The notes: a model not told the origin generated them from the letters alone. A DNA stretch of 64,000 bases from Paucibacter sp. B2R-40 (GCF_025717555.1 NZ_JAJIRP010000005.1:372001-436000), one strand, 5' to 3'; positions 36,098-45,752 are shown, numbered from the stretch's first letter. Made by a program: numbers and translations.

Positions 36098-36372
36098 TCC
36101 CGGTAAGCCTCGTCGAGCTTGCGCGCAGCCCATGCGTAATAGGCAATCAAGACGCAGTACAGCAACAACAATCCTTGCGCGGCCAGCCAAAAACTGAAGG
36201 GCCAGCCGAAGAAGCTGAAGTTCAGCTCGCGGGAAAAAAAGATGCCTCCAAAGGTGGCCACAGCCCAGATCAACAACAGCCCAAAGCTCAGGCGACGGCT
36301 GCGCTGCCAATAGATCGAGTGAGCCGCCAGTGACTCCATCGAAGGTGCAAGCTCGCTTTTGCTTGGACTCAT
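36052..36372 (-). CDS. DUF4212 small membrane protein
   Basis: The 106-residue protein has two transmembrane helices (LSFGLLLIWAVATFGGIFF and FSFWLAAQGLLLLYCVLIAY) and the conserved RELNFSFFGWPFSFW between them, plus the tail AARKLDEAY. The family usually forms the small subunit of a sodium:solute (acetate-type) symporter encoded next door. Here no symporter gene follows; the next genes are convergent. The start at 36372 overlaps the upstream YggT-like stop (ATGA); an ATG two codons earlier is possible. Confidence 0.82.
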   Translation of the reverse strand: MSPSKSELAPSMESLAAHSIYWQRSRRLSFGLLLIWAVATFGGIFFSRELNFSFFGWPFSFWLAAQGLLLLYCVLIAYYAWAARKLDEAYRDQLRKDSIAAASASG

Positions 36373-36662
36373 AGGCATTGCGAGACACCCACGCTCAAGC
36401 AATATTGCAGCTTCAGCCCCGTCGAGATCAACCAGACCAAGCCCAGGGCTGCCGCCAGCAGCCAGCGCAAACGCGGCTCCGCTGCGGCCGGCATCAGCCG
36501 GCGCAACGGTGCCAGCAAGGGCTGGGTCAGCCATTGCAGCACCTGATAAATGGGGTTGCGCGCCCGCGACTGGCCGGCGAGCAGGGCCAACAATGCCTGT
36601 GCCGCCAAGGTCATCAAGGCAATTTCGGCCCACATCTTCAAGGCAGTGGTGAACAGCAACAT
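36369..36662 (-). CDS. YggT-like small membrane protein
   Basis: The 97-residue protein has a hydrophobic N-terminus, the segment NPIYQVLQWLTQPLLAPLRR that resembles the N-P-x(7)-T-x-P-L-L-x-P-x-R-R signature of YggT, and a second membrane helix near the C-terminus. The start is uncertain: ATG at 36662 or TTG at 36692. It overlaps the DUF4212 gene by 4 bp. YggT proteins have been linked to osmotic or envelope functions, without firm mechanism. Confidence 0.6.
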   Translation of the reverse strand: MLLFTTALKMWAEIALMTLAAQALLALLAGQSRARNPIYQVLQWLTQPLLAPLRRLMPAAAEPRLRWLLAAALGLVWLISTGLKLQYCLSVGVSQCL

Positions 36663-36827
36663 GGCCGCGAGTGTGCCGCAATCTGACCCCAAGTAACAGG
36701 CTGAAAGCCCTGATTCCGGCCCTGATGCTATGAGCCGGCCCGGCCGTGTGAAAATAGCGGACTCTGGACGGTCGAGAACTGCTGCACTTCAGCGCATTCA
36801 GTCGACCGGTGCCGCAAGGAAAAGAAC

Positions 36828-37932
36828 ATGGACATCGAACACATCAACGCCATCGGCGTCTCCCTGACCGATCTGACAGCGCGGACTGCCGCGCTAAGGG
36901 GGTATCTTTGACTACGACCGCAAAGCCCTGCGCCTGAACGAAGTCAATGCCGCTTTAGAAAACCCCAGCGTCTGGAACGAACCCAAGCGCGCCCAGGAGT
37001 TGGGCAAGGAAAAACGCACGTTGGAGAACGTGGTTGAGACCATCAATCACCTCGAAAGCAATCTGGCCGACAACCTCGAGTTGTACGAGATGAGCAAGGC
37101 CGATGAAGACTTCGACGGTCTGGCTGCTATCGAAGGCGATGCAGCCAAGCTGAAGGAAACCGTCGAGCAGATGGAATTCCGCCGCATGTTCAACAACCCG
37201 GCCGATCCGCTGAACTGCTTTGTCGACATCCAGGCCGGCGCCGGCGGCACCGAGGCCTGCGACTGGGCAAGCATGCTCTTGCGCCAATACCTGAAATACG
37301 CCGAGCGCAAGGGCTTCAAGACCACGCTGGAAGACGAAACACCGGGCGATGTGGCCGGCATCAAGAGCGCCACCATCAAGGTCGAGGGCGAGTACGCTTT
37401 CGGCCTGCTGCGCACCGAAACCGGCGTGCACCGCCTGGTGCGCAAGAGCCCGTTCGACAGCTCGGGCGGGCGCCACACCAGCTTTGCTTCGTTGTTTGTC
37501 TACCCCGAAGTGGATGACTCGATCGAGATCGACATTAACCCGGCCGATGTGCGCACCGATACCTTCCGCGCCTCCGGCGCCGGTGGTCAGCACATCAATA
37601 AGACCGATTCGGCCGTGCGTCTGACGCATATTCCGACCGGCATCGTCGTGCAGTGCCAGGACGGCCGCAGCCAGCATGGCAACCGCGATGTGGCCTGGAA
37701 GCGCCTGCGCTCACGCCTGTACGATTTCGAAATGCGCAAGCGCATGGAAGAGCAGCAAAAGCTCGAAGACACCAAGACCGATGTCGGCTGGGGCCATCAG
37801 ATTCGCAGCTATGTGCTGGATCAGAGTCGCATCAAGGATTTGCGCACCAACTACGAGACCTCGGCCACCCAGAAAGTGCTGGACGGCGACCTCGACCCCT
37901 TCATCTCTGAAAGCCTGAAGCAAGGCGTCTGA
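36828..37932 (+). CDS. prfB: peptide chain release factor 2, made by programmed +1 frameshift
   Basis: RF2 recognises UGA and UAA. The first frame (36828-36911) encodes 27 residues and stops at an in-frame TGA; translation continues in the +1 frame from GAC (36910) to 37932, giving 367 residues. The anticodon-like tripeptide SPF lies in [16 protein letters not shown] and the catalytic GGQ in [17 protein letters not shown]. Both fit RF2, not RF1. The gene is intact; the internal stop is the regulatory device, not damage. Confidence 0.97.
36898..36912 (+). promoter_or_regulatory. prfB: RF2 autoregulatory frameshift signal
   Basis: AGGGGGTATCTTTGAC holds an internal Shine-Dalgarno-like AGGGGG, the slippery CTT and the in-frame TGA followed by C. 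The same arrangement drives +1 frameshifting in E. coli prfB when RF2 is scarce. Confidence 0.95.
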
Positions 37933-37970
37933 GCCTAGGACCCAAGTACTTCGCTCTGAACTCCTCAATG

Positions 37971-37994
37971 ACCCCGCGCCGTTTGCGGGGTTTT
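37971..37994 (+). terminator. short intrinsic terminator after prfB
   Basis: ACCCCGC / GCGGGGT with a 7-base loop followed by TTTT. It separates prfB from pepN. Confidence 0.75.
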
Positions 37995-38025
37995 CATCCC
38001 ATCAAGCCACCCAAGGATGCCCGCC

Positions 38026-40710
38026 ATGCGTGAAGGCACTGCCACCCTGATTCGCCGCGAAGACTATCAAGCTCCCGCGTTCTGGATTCGCACCATCGAC
38101 CTGACTTTTGATCTGGACCCGGCCAAGACCTTGGTCACGGCCAAGATGCAACTCGAGCGCAATCGCGACGTCGCCCATGGCCCGCTGCGCCTGCACGGCG
38201 AGGCGCTGAATGTGCTGCGTGTGCTGATCGATGGCGAGAGCGTGTCCTTCCGCCAGGACGGCGATCAACTGGTGATCGACAACGCGCCCGACGCCGATTT
38301 CGCCTTGGAGCTGCGCAACACCTGTGCGCCCGACAAGAACACCACGCTGAACGGCCTCTACACCTCGGGCGGCAGTTTCTTCACGCAATGCGAGGCCGAG
38401 GGCTTCCGCCGCATCACCTACTTCCTGGACCGCCCCGATGTGATGGCCGTCTACACCGTGCTGCTGCGTGCCGACAAGGCCAAGTACCCGGTGCTGCTGT
38501 CGAATGGCAATCTGCTGGAAAGCGGTGATCTGCCGAATGGCCGCCACTTCGCCAAATGGCATGACCCCTTCCCGAAGCCGAGCTATTTGTTCGCACTGGT
38601 GGCAGGTGATCTGGTGGCACGCGAGCAGCGCGTACGCACGCGTGCCGGCAAAGATCATTTGCTGCAGGTCTATGTGCGTCGCGGCGACCTGGAAAAGACC
38701 GAACACGCCATGAACTCGCTGATCGCTTCCATCGTCTGGGACGAAGCGCGCTTCAATTTGCCGCTGGATCTGGAGCGCTTCATGATCGTCGGCGTGTCCG
38801 ACTTCAATATGGGCGCGATGGAAAACAAGGGCCTGAACATTTTCAACACCTCGGCGCTCCTGGCCTCGGCCGCCACCGCCACCGACGCGGACTTTGGCCG
38901 CATCGAGTCCATCGTCGCGCACGAGTACTTCCACAACTGGACCGGCAACCGCGTCACCTGCCGCGACTGGTTCCAGCTCTCGCTGAAAGAAGGCCTGACG
39001 GTCTTCCGCGATCAAGAATTCAGCATGGACATGGCCGGCAGCGCCTCGGCCCGCGCCGTTTGCCGCATCCAGGACGTGCGCAATTTGCGCGCCGCGCAGT
39101 TTCCCGAGGACTCCGGCGCCATGGCCCACGCTGTGCGGCCAGACAGTTATGTGGAAATCAACAATTTCTACACGACGACGATTTACGAAAAGGGCTCGGA
39201 AGTCGTGCGCATGTACCAGACCCTGGTCGGGCGCGCTGGCTTCGAAGCCGGCCTCAAGCTCTACTTCGAGCGCCATGACGGCCAAGCCGTCACTTGCGAT
39301 GAGTTTGCCGCCGCCATCGCCGATGCCAACCCTGGCTCGGCGCTGACGACTCGCCTGGATGCCTTCAAGCGCTGGTACTCGCAGGCCGGCACGCCTCATG
39401 TGAAGGCGCGCGGCGTCTATGACGCAGCCGCGCAAACGTACACGCTGACGCTGAGTCAACATTCACGCGCCACACCGGGCCAGCCCGAGAAATTGCCGCA
39501 GGTGATTCCGGTCGCCATGGGCCTGTTGAGTGCCGAGGGTCAGTCCTTGCCTTTGCATTTACAGGGCGAAGCCGCCGCAGTCGGCACGGACCATGTGCTG
39601 GTGCTGGAGCAGGCCGAGCAAAGCTTTGTCTTCATCAACGTCAGCACGGCGCCGGTGCCCTCGCTGCTGCGAGACTTCTCCGCGCCGGTGATCCTGGACG
39701 ACGGCCTCAGTGACGCCGAACTGCTGGTGCTGTTGCAGCATGACAGCGACGCCTTCAATCGATGGGAAGCTGGCCAGCGCCTGGCGCTGAACCGCATCCT
39801 CGCGGCATTGCAGAGCGGCGCCGCGCTGCAACTTGATCAAGCCTACTTGGATGCGATGCGCGCCGTGCTGCGCCACCCACAGCTGGACGCGGCTTTCAAG
39901 GAACTGGCGCTGACCTTGCCGGGCGAAGGCTATATTGCCGAGCAGTTGGAGGTGGTCGATCCGCAGGCTATTCACGCGGTCGTACAAGCTGCCCAAGAAC
40001 AATTGGCCGCAGCACTGCGCGACGATTGGATCAGCGCCTTCGAGGCCAACCAGGTCAAGGGCGGCTACTCGCCGGACCCGGTCTCCAGCGGCAAACGCGC
40101 GCTCGCCAATCTGGCCCTCAGCATGTTGGTGCTGGACGCGCCGCGCGTGCAAGACAGCGTCTGGCCGGGCCGCGCCTACCAGCGTTTCAAGGACGCCGGC
40201 AATATGACCGACCGCCTGGGCGCCTTGGCCGCCTTGGTCAATGCACATGCCGAACTGGCCGACAGCGCGCTGGAGCGCTTCCACGAGCTGTTCAGGGACG
40301 ACCCGCTGGTGGTCGACAAATGGTTCGCGCTACAGGGCCGTGCGCCCGAGCAAGACGGCAAGACCTTTGCCCGCGTCAAGCAATTGACCAAGCATGCCGA
40401 CTTCACGCTGAAGAACCCGAACCGTGCGCGCAGCCTGCTGTTTTCGCTGTGCATGTACAACCCGGCCGCCTTCCACCGCGCTGATGCAGCGGGTTATGTG
40501 TTCTGGGCCGAGCAGGTCTTGGCACTGGACGCGATCAACCCGCAAATCGCCAGCCGCCTGGCCCGCGTGATGGACCGTTGGAGCAGCTTGGCACCCGCCT
40601 ATCGCAGCGCCGCGCTGGAGGCAATTCGCCGCGTTGCGGCCAAGGCCGACTTGTCCAATGATGTGCGCGAAGTGATCAGCCGCGCGCTAGCTTCAGTCAC
40701 GGCTGCTTGA
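38026..40710 (+). CDS. pepN: aminopeptidase N (M1 family)
   Basis: The 894-residue zinc metallopeptidase removes N-terminal residues from peptides in the cytoplasm. The exopeptidase motif FNMGAMENKGLN and the zinc site VAHEYFHNWTGNRV with its distal Glu (SLKEGLTVFRDQEF) are intact. Length equals the gammaproteobacterial PepN class. AAGGA lies 8 bp before the ATG at 38026; an ATG three codons upstream (38017) overlaps that sequence and is less likely. Confidence 0.97.
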   Translation: MREGTATLIRREDYQAPAFWIRTIDLTFDLDPAKTLVTAKMQLERNRDVAHGPLRLHGEALNVLRVLIDGESVSFRQDGDQLVIDNAPDADFALELRNTCAPDKNTTLNGLYTSGGSFFTQCEAEGFRRITYFLDRPDVMAVYTVLLRADKAKYPVLLSNGNLLESGDLPNGRHFAKWHDPFPKPSYLFALVAGDLVAREQRVRTRAGKDHLLQVYVRRGDLEKTEHAMNSLIASIVWDEARFNLPLDLERFMIVGVSDFNMGAMENKGLNIFNTSALLASAATATDADFGRIESIVAHEYFHNWTGNRVTCRDWFQLSLKEGLTVFRDQEFSMDMAGSASARAVCRIQDVRNLRAAQFPEDSGAMAHAVRPDSYVEINNFYTTTIYEKGSEVVRMYQTLVGRAGFEAGLKLYFERHDGQAVTCDEFAAAIADANPGSALTTRLDAFKRWYSQAGTPHVKARGVYDAAAQTYTLTLSQHSRATPGQPEKLPQVIPVAMGLLSAEGQSLPLHLQGEAAAVGTDHVLVLEQAEQSFVFINVSTAPVPSLLRDFSAPVILDDGLSDAELLVLLQHDSDAFNRWEAGQRLALNRILAALQSGAALQLDQAYLDAMRAVLRHPQLDAAFKELALTLPGEGYIAEQLEVVDPQAIHAVVQAAQEQLAAALRDDWISAFEANQVKGGYSPDPVSSGKRALANLALSMLVLDAPRVQDSVWPGRAYQRFKDAGNMTDRLGALAALVNAHAELADSALERFHELFRDDPLVVDKWFALQGRAPEQDGKTFARVKQLTKHADFTLKNPNRARSLLFSLCMYNPAAFHRADAAGYVFWAEQVLALDAINPQIASRLARVMDRWSSLAPAYRSAALEAIRRVAAKADLSNDVREVISRALASVTAA

Positions 40711-40749
40711 TAAGCTGCTCAAGCCACTAACTCTGGATTTCCCAACATC

Positions 40750-41778
40750 ATGACCCGACGCATCAGCCTGACCCAATACCTGATCGAACAGCAGCGCCAA
40801 TATGGCCAGATCCCGCAGGAACTGCGGCTCTTGATCGAGGTGGTGGCGCGCGCTTGCAAGCGCATCTCCATCAGTGTCACCAAGGGCGCTTTGGGTGAAG
40901 TGCTGGGCACGGCAGGCAGCGAAAACGTGCAGGGCGAGATCCAGAAGAAGCTCGACATCATCGCCAACGAAGTGCTGATCGAAGCGAACGAATGGGGCGG
41001 CCACTTGGCGGCGATGGCCTCCGAGGAAATGGAAGGCATCCACATCGTGCCCAACCGTTACCCGCAAGGCGAATACCTGCTGATGTTCGACCCGCTCGAC
41101 GGCTCCAGCAATATCGACGTCAACGTCTCGATCGGCACGATCTTCTCGGTCTTGAAGAAGGCCGAGGGCAGCAAGGGCGTGTCGGAAGACGACTTCCTGC
41201 AGCCCGGCACCGCGCAGGTTGCAGCCGGTTACTGCGTCTACGGCCCGCAGACCACGCTGGTCTTGACCTTCGGCCAAGGTGTGGCGATGTTCACCTTGGA
41301 CCGCGAGCAAGGCTCCTTCGTGCTGACCAGCGAAGACGTCAAGATCCCCGAGGACACCAAAGAATTCGCCATAAATATGTCGAATATGCGCCATTGGGAC
41401 GAACCGGTAACGCGTTATATCGACGAAGCCTTGGCCGGCAGCACCGGGCCGCGCGCCAAAGACTTCAATATGCGCTGGATCGCCTCCATGGTGGCCGACG
41501 TACACCGCATCCTGACCCGTGGTGGTGTCTTCCTCTACCCCTGGGACAAGCGCGAACCCAACAAGGCCGGCAAGCTGCGCCTGATGTACGAGGCCAACCC
41601 GATGGCCTTCCTGGTCGAACAAGCCGGAGGTGCCGCCACCAACGCCCGCCAGCGCATCATGGACCTGCAGCCCACACAGTTGCACGAGCGTGTCGCCGTG
41701 GTGCTGGGCTCGAAGAAAGAAGTCGAGCGCGTCACCGACTACCATCTGGCCGCCGACAAAAATAAAGCTAGAATCTAG
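40750..41778 (+). CDS. fbp: fructose-1,6-bisphosphatase, class 1
   Basis: The 342-residue enzyme hydrolyses fructose 1,6-bisphosphate in gluconeogenesis. The metal/substrate site [28 protein letters not shown] and [20 protein letters not shown] are all present. It follows pepN by 39 bp. The stop lies only 8 bp before the tRNA-Thr gene, so transcripts may run into the tRNA. Confidence 0.97.
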   Translation: MTRRISLTQYLIEQQRQYGQIPQELRLLIEVVARACKRISISVTKGALGEVLGTAGSENVQGEIQKKLDIIANEVLIEANEWGGHLAAMASEEMEGIHIVPNRYPQGEYLLMFDPLDGSSNIDVNVSIGTIFSVLKKAEGSKGVSEDDFLQPGTAQVAAGYCVYGPQTTLVLTFGQGVAMFTLDREQGSFVLTSEDVKIPEDTKEFAINMSNMRHWDEPVTRYIDEALAGSTGPRAKDFNMRWIASMVADVHRILTRGGVFLYPWDKREPNKAGKLRLMYEANPMAFLVEQAGGAATNARQRIMDLQPTQLHERVAVVLGSKKEVERVTDYHLAADKNKARI

Positions 41779-41786
41779 GGCTTGAT

Positions 41787-41862
41787 GCCGGTGTAGCTCA
41801 GTCGGTAGAGCAGCTCATTCGTAATGAGAAGGTCGGGTGTTCGATTCATCTCTCCGGCACCA
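41787..41862 (+). tRNA. tRNA-Thr (anticodon CGT)
   Basis: The 76-nt gene folds into a cloverleaf with anticodon loop TTCGTAA and encoded CCA end. The acceptor stem GCCGGTG / CTCCGGC has a T-T mismatch at the sixth pair, and the anticodon stem GCTCA / TGAGA has a G-A mismatch at its first pair; the T-stem contains two G-T pairs. It should read ACG codons. It is less perfectly paired than usual but has all conserved landmarks (TA at 8-9, GGTA in the D-loop, TTCGATT in the T-loop). Confidence 0.88.
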
Positions 41863-41866
41863 TCAA

Positions 41867-41913
41867 CACAAACAACAAAGCCCAGACTAACCCTCTGGGC
41901 TTTGTTGTTTGTG
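41867..41913. terminator. long perfect-stem bidirectional terminator
   Basis: A 20-bp perfect inverted repeat (arms 41867-41886 and 41894-41913, loop CTAACCC) ends the tRNA unit and also faces the minus-strand peptide-binding gene. The base of the stem is A/T-rich and supplies interrupted T-runs on both strands. Confidence 0.8.
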
Positions 41914-41962
41914 GTCGGCGCTTGGGAGGGCCGGCGCGAGCCTACCAAGCGCCGCAGGTCAA

Positions 41963-43549
41963 TCAATTCCCCACCGTCACCCAAGCCAGCTCCAGCCAGT
42001 TGTCGGCCCGGTGCACTACATTGACATTGCTGCGCGCCGCCCAGGGGATCATCTGGCGGTGTAACGGCAGCACATGGAATTGCTCTTTGTACTCGGTCAG
42101 CGCGGCCTTGATCAATTGCTCGCGCTTGGCCGCATCGGGCTCGACCGATGACTGCGCCGCCAATGCATCGAACTTGTCGTTATGCACATTGCCATAGTTA
42201 TACAAACCGACGCCCCTGTCACCGCGATTACGGTAAACCGGCGTCATGATGGACTCGGCGTCATTGATGGCACCACCCCAGCCGTAGAGAAACAAGCTGG
42301 TGTCTAGCTTTTCCAGCTTGGGGAAAAAGGTCACCCGCGGCATCGCCGAGACCCGCACTTTGACCTTCAACTGCGCCCACATCGCGGCCAAGGCCTGGCA
42401 AATCTCTTCGTCATTGATGTAGCGGTTGTTCGGGCAATCAAGTGTGACTTCGAAGCCGTCCGGGTAGCCGGCTTCCGCCATCAGCTTGCGCGCGGCGGCC
42501 ATGTCATAGGGATAACGGGCTTCCAACGCGGCATCATAAAAACTCGCCGTCGCCGAAGGCGTCGGGCTGCCGGTAGGCTGGCTCAGGCCGTTCATCAGCT
42601 TGACGCGCATCGCCTCCACGTCAACCGCTTGATAGAGTGCTTTGCGCACGCGAATGTCTTTAAATGGGTTTTTGTCGCCGGCCACATTGGCGTAAAGCAG
42701 CTTGTCGCGGGCCTGATCCATGCCAATGAAGATGATGCGGTTCTCTGGCCCATCAATCACCTTGACGCCGCTGGTATTGCGCAGGCGCGGCACATCGCGT
42801 GGCGCCGGGTCGAGCACAAAGTCGATCTCGCCCGACACCAGGGCCGCCAAACGCGTGGCGTCATTACCGATCGGCGTGAACACCATTTGCTGCACATTGC
42901 CATCAAACTTGCCCCACCAAGCCGGATTGCGCTTGAAGACCGTCTTGACGCCAGGTTGGCGCGTTTGCAGCATAAAGGGGCCGGTGCCGTTGGCATTCAT
43001 GCTGGTGAAGCTCTCCTCCTTGTTCTTGAAGTCAAGCGGTCGCACTGCGCGATTGGCCTCGGACCATGATTTGCTCATGATCCAGAGCGTGTCCAGATGC
43101 TGCAGAAAGATCGGGTTATAGCTGCTCAGCTGAAACTCGACCGTCAAGTCATCGACCTTGCGCGCGGTGCCCACCGCATTGGCGTAAACGGATATTTGCG
43201 AGGTCGGTGCGGCGGCGCGCTGGACGGAGAACACCACATCGTCGGCCGTAAAGGGGCGACCGTCATGAAACTTCACGCCGGGGCGCAGCTTGAAGCGCCA
43301 CAGCAGCGGCGAGACTTGCGTCCATTCGGTGGCAAGACCCGGCACGATATTCAGCTTGCGGTCGCGCCGAGTCAGGCGCTCATAAATCTGACCGTTGACC
43401 ATATTGGTCATGCTCTCGTTTTGCGAATGCGGGTCCATGGTCTGTGGGTCGCCCTGGCTGGCCCAGCGCAGTGTCTGCGCCTGCGCCACTCCCATTTGGC
43501 CCAGCTGAGCGAAGGCCAGCAGAACAACAGCAGCTATATTTTTCTTCAT
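41963..43549 (-). CDS. ABC transporter periplasmic peptide-binding protein (OppA/DppA family)
   Basis: The 528-residue protein has a signal peptide (ending GVAQAQ) and the family-5 solute-binding fold: LRWASQGDPQTMDPHSQNE, then LRPGVKFHDGRPFTADDVVFS and NGTGPFMLQTRQPGVKTVF. Such proteins deliver peptides or nickel/dipeptide-like solutes to an ABC permease. No permease or ATPase gene adjoins, so it is an orphan binding protein that must share a transporter. GGGAG precedes the ATG at 43549; the longer frame upstream overlaps the neighbouring gene end. Confidence 0.92.
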   Translation of the reverse strand: MKKNIAAVVLLAFAQLGQMGVAQAQTLRWASQGDPQTMDPHSQNESMTNMVNGQIYERLTRRDRKLNIVPGLATEWTQVSPLLWRFKLRPGVKFHDGRPFTADDVVFSVQRAAAPTSQISVYANAVGTARKVDDLTVEFQLSSYNPIFLQHLDTLWIMSKSWSEANRAVRPLDFKNKEESFTSMNANGTGPFMLQTRQPGVKTVFKRNPAWWGKFDGNVQQMVFTPIGNDATRLAALVSGEIDFVLDPAPRDVPRLRNTSGVKVIDGPENRIIFIGMDQARDKLLYANVAGDKNPFKDIRVRKALYQAVDVEAMRVKLMNGLSQPTGSPTPSATASFYDAALEARYPYDMAAARKLMAEAGYPDGFEVTLDCPNNRYINDEEICQALAAMWAQLKVKVRVSAMPRVTFFPKLEKLDTSLFLYGWGGAINDAESIMTPVYRNRGDRGVGLYNYGNVHNDKFDALAAQSSVEPDAAKREQLIKAALTEYKEQFHVLPLHRQMIPWAARSNVNVVHRADNWLELAWVTVGN

Positions 43550-43640
43550 CCCGGGTCTCCCGCCGATTGATGCTGCGCCGAGTTTAGGCAAGGAGCGCCG
43601 ACCAGCGGCTCGGGGTAAACCTATGGGAGCTTGATCTAAC

Positions 43641-44918
43641 TCAGACCTTGCGCCAAATCTCATCCAAATGCGTAAAGCCCCAGTCCTGCGGCGACTCGCG
43701 ACCGACGACGCGGTCAGTCACGGCCGCGTCGGACAAGTCAAGCGTCTGCACCGAGATGGGCAGCTTAGAGCGGGTTGAGTAAAACACGCGCACCACCGGT
43801 GCGGCCAAGTTCTGAGAGTTCAAATCCAGTACCACCGCCAAGCGACCTGACTCCAGCTTGACCAAGCTGCCAACCGGGTAGATACCCACGCACATGACGA
43901 AAGCCTTGAACACGACCGGATCAAACTGTCCCGTCCATTGCGCCATGCGTTGAATCGAGCCGGCCGGATCCCAGGCCGCCTTGTAGGGCCGGGTCGAGGT
44001 GATCGCGTCATAGACATCGCAGACCGACCCCATGCGCGCCAGCAAGCTGATCTGCTCGCCCTTGAGCTTTTGCGGGTAGCCGGTGCCGTCCATCTTTTCA
44101 TGATGGTGCAAGCAGACATCCAGCGCTGAAGCGGACACACCGCCACTTTCCTTGAGCATTTGATAGCCCCGCACCGGATGCGAGCGAATCACCGTGAACT
44201 CGGCATCAGTCAAGGCACCGGTTTTGTTCAGTATCTCCAAAGGCATCGCCATCTTGCCGATGTCGTGCAAAAGTCCGGCCATGCCCGCCTCACGGGCCTG
44301 GTCTTCATCTAGGCCGAGCTGCCGACTCAAGGACACCATCAATGCACATACCGCGACCGAGTGCATATAGGTGTAGTCGTCCTTGGTCTTGAGCCGTGCC
44401 AGGCTGATCAAGGCCGACGGGTTGCGGGCGACCGAATTGGCGATCTCCTCCACCAAGGGCTGGCATTGCTCGCTGTTGATCGCGTTGCCCATACGGGCCT
44501 CGCCGAACAAGGCCGTGATCTGCTCGCGCGAGCGGTTCATCAACAGCGTGGCCTGCTCCATCTCTGCGCCCATGGTCACACGTGCAGCCCGGGCGCCGGG
44601 CTTGGGCGGAGGATTGATTGGGCTGCCAAGGGGCAGTTGGGGTTCCAGGGGCGCTACAGGAGCTGCAGGCGCTGCAGCCGGCAAGTCTGCCGCCGCCAAG
44701 TCGGTCGGCGGGCCGCCGGGTTCTTCTGCGGCCAAGTCAGCTCCCTTGCTGACATCGATCCAAACCGCCGGCACGCCGCTCCTCAGCAAAGCATCCAAGT
44801 CGGCTTGATCCCGCAACACAAACTTGGTCTTCCAAAAAGGATGCGATAGCCATGAGCCCTCCATCGACTGGAGAAACATGCCCAACTCGACCTGCTGGGT
44901 GGGTATCTTTTTTAGCAT
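43641..44918 (-). CDS. HD-GYP domain protein (putative c-di-GMP phosphodiesterase) with DUF3391
   Basis: The 425-residue protein starts with a DUF3391-like segment (QQVELGMFLQSMEGSWLSHPF), then a Pro/Ala-rich linker (about residues 65-110) and a HD-GYP domain with LLHDIGKMAMPLEIL, HHHEKMDGTGYPQKL and SVCDVYDAITSTRPYK. Catalytic HD and GYP residues are present, so it is likely an active hydrolase of cyclic di-GMP. No receiver or sensor domain is fused. It is probably a single-gene unit. Confidence 0.92.
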   Translation of the reverse strand: MLKKIPTQQVELGMFLQSMEGSWLSHPFWKTKFVLRDQADLDALLRSGVPAVWIDVSKGADLAAEEPGGPPTDLAAADLPAAAPAAPVAPLEPQLPLGSPINPPPKPGARAARVTMGAEMEQATLLMNRSREQITALFGEARMGNAINSEQCQPLVEEIANSVARNPSALISLARLKTKDDYTYMHSVAVCALMVSLSRQLGLDEDQAREAGMAGLLHDIGKMAMPLEILNKTGALTDAEFTVIRSHPVRGYQMLKESGGVSASALDVCLHHHEKMDGTGYPQKLKGEQISLLARMGSVCDVYDAITSTRPYKAAWDPAGSIQRMAQWTGQFDPVVFKAFVMCVGIYPVGSLVKLESGRLAVVLDLNSQNLAAPVVRVFYSTRSKLPISVQTLDLSDAAVTDRVVGRESPQDWGFTHLDEIWRKV

Positions 44919-44997
44919 CGCTGGCCCAAACGACTCATTGCGGAGTCAACACTTGAGTATCTGCCCTGTGCATCATTTTGCATTTGCCGAATTGCAT

Positions 44998-45027
44998 AAA
45001 AAAAGCCGCCATTTAGGCGACTTTTTT
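44998..45027. terminator. intrinsic terminator
   Basis: Seven A, then a GCCGCC / GGCGAC stem with a short ATTTA loop, then six T. It terminates the cytochrome c gene on the minus strand. Confidence 0.75.
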
Positions 45028-45068
45028 GCGTTTCAGGCCAAACCAGCAGGCTGGTTCAATGCGTGGGC

Positions 45069-45752
45069 TCAGCGGAACTTGCTCTGCGGCACAGTGCGCA
45101 ACTCGCCCGGCAAAGAGGCCAGGTAATTGGCCAGCGCCTTCAACTCGGTGTGGCTGAACTGCTTGACCTGGCCCGCCATAATCGCGTTGTTGCGCCCATA
45201 GGTCGCCTTACCTTCGGCTTGATAGGACTTCAGCGCCACATACAGATAGTCGGCATGCTGACCGGCCAGCTTCGGGTAAGCGCCGTCAATCGGCTTGCTG
45301 AAGTTGGCGCCGTGGCAGGACGCGCAGGCCCCCTTGCTCAACAACTCGGCCACTTGAGCGCTAGGCGGCGTGACGGTCTCGGGCACCGGCGGCACGCCGG
45401 CTTGTTTCTCGTAATAGGCGGCCACATCGGCCATGTCTTGCTCGCTCAAATGCTGGCCGATGCCGCGCATCGTCGGGTGCTTGCGCTCACCCTTGTTGTA
45501 GGCATTCAAGGCCGAAATGATGTACTTGGCGTTTTGCCCGGCAATCATCGGCACCTTGTGCACTTCGGGAAAGCTGGCTTGGTAGCCAGGGATGCCATGG
45601 CAACCGATGCACATGGCAACCTTGGTTTGTACCGAGGTCTGAGCCGAACCATTCGCCTTGGCATCGGCCGGGGCCTGGGCTTGGGCATTAGCGGAGGCGC
45701 TGGCGCAAAACGAGGCGGCCAAGGCGAGCGAGATCTGCAGCAGTTTTTTCAT
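45069..45752 (-). CDS. di-haem cytochrome c (c4-like)
   Basis: The 227-residue periplasmic protein has a signal peptide and two haem-attachment motifs, CIGCH and CASCH, in two similar halves; Met ligands are likely in HPTMRGIG and NAIMAGQV. Cytochromes c4 donate electrons to terminal oxidases. It is divergent from the moxR gene. Confidence 0.92.
   Translation of the reverse strand: MKKLLQISLALAASFCASASANAQAQAPADAKANGSAQTSVQTKVAMCIGCHGIPGYQASFPEVHKVPMIAGQNAKYIISALNAYNKGERKHPTMRGIGQHLSEQDMADVAAYYEKQAGVPPVPETVTPPSAQVAELLSKGACASCHGANFSKPIDGAYPKLAGQHADYLYVALKSYQAEGKATYGRNNAIMAGQVKQFSHTELKALANYLASLPGELRTVPQSKFR

Noticed and set aside
36828-36911. prfB as a pseudogene because of the early TGA
   Set aside because: The TGA is part of the conserved RF2 frameshift signal, and the downstream frame is complete with SPF and GGQ motifs.
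37938-37955. Third copy of the hairpin element after prfB (CCCAAGTACTTCGCT)
   Set aside because: Only the left stem arm is similar; there is no matching right arm, GNRA loop or GCTASCGAAGG flank.
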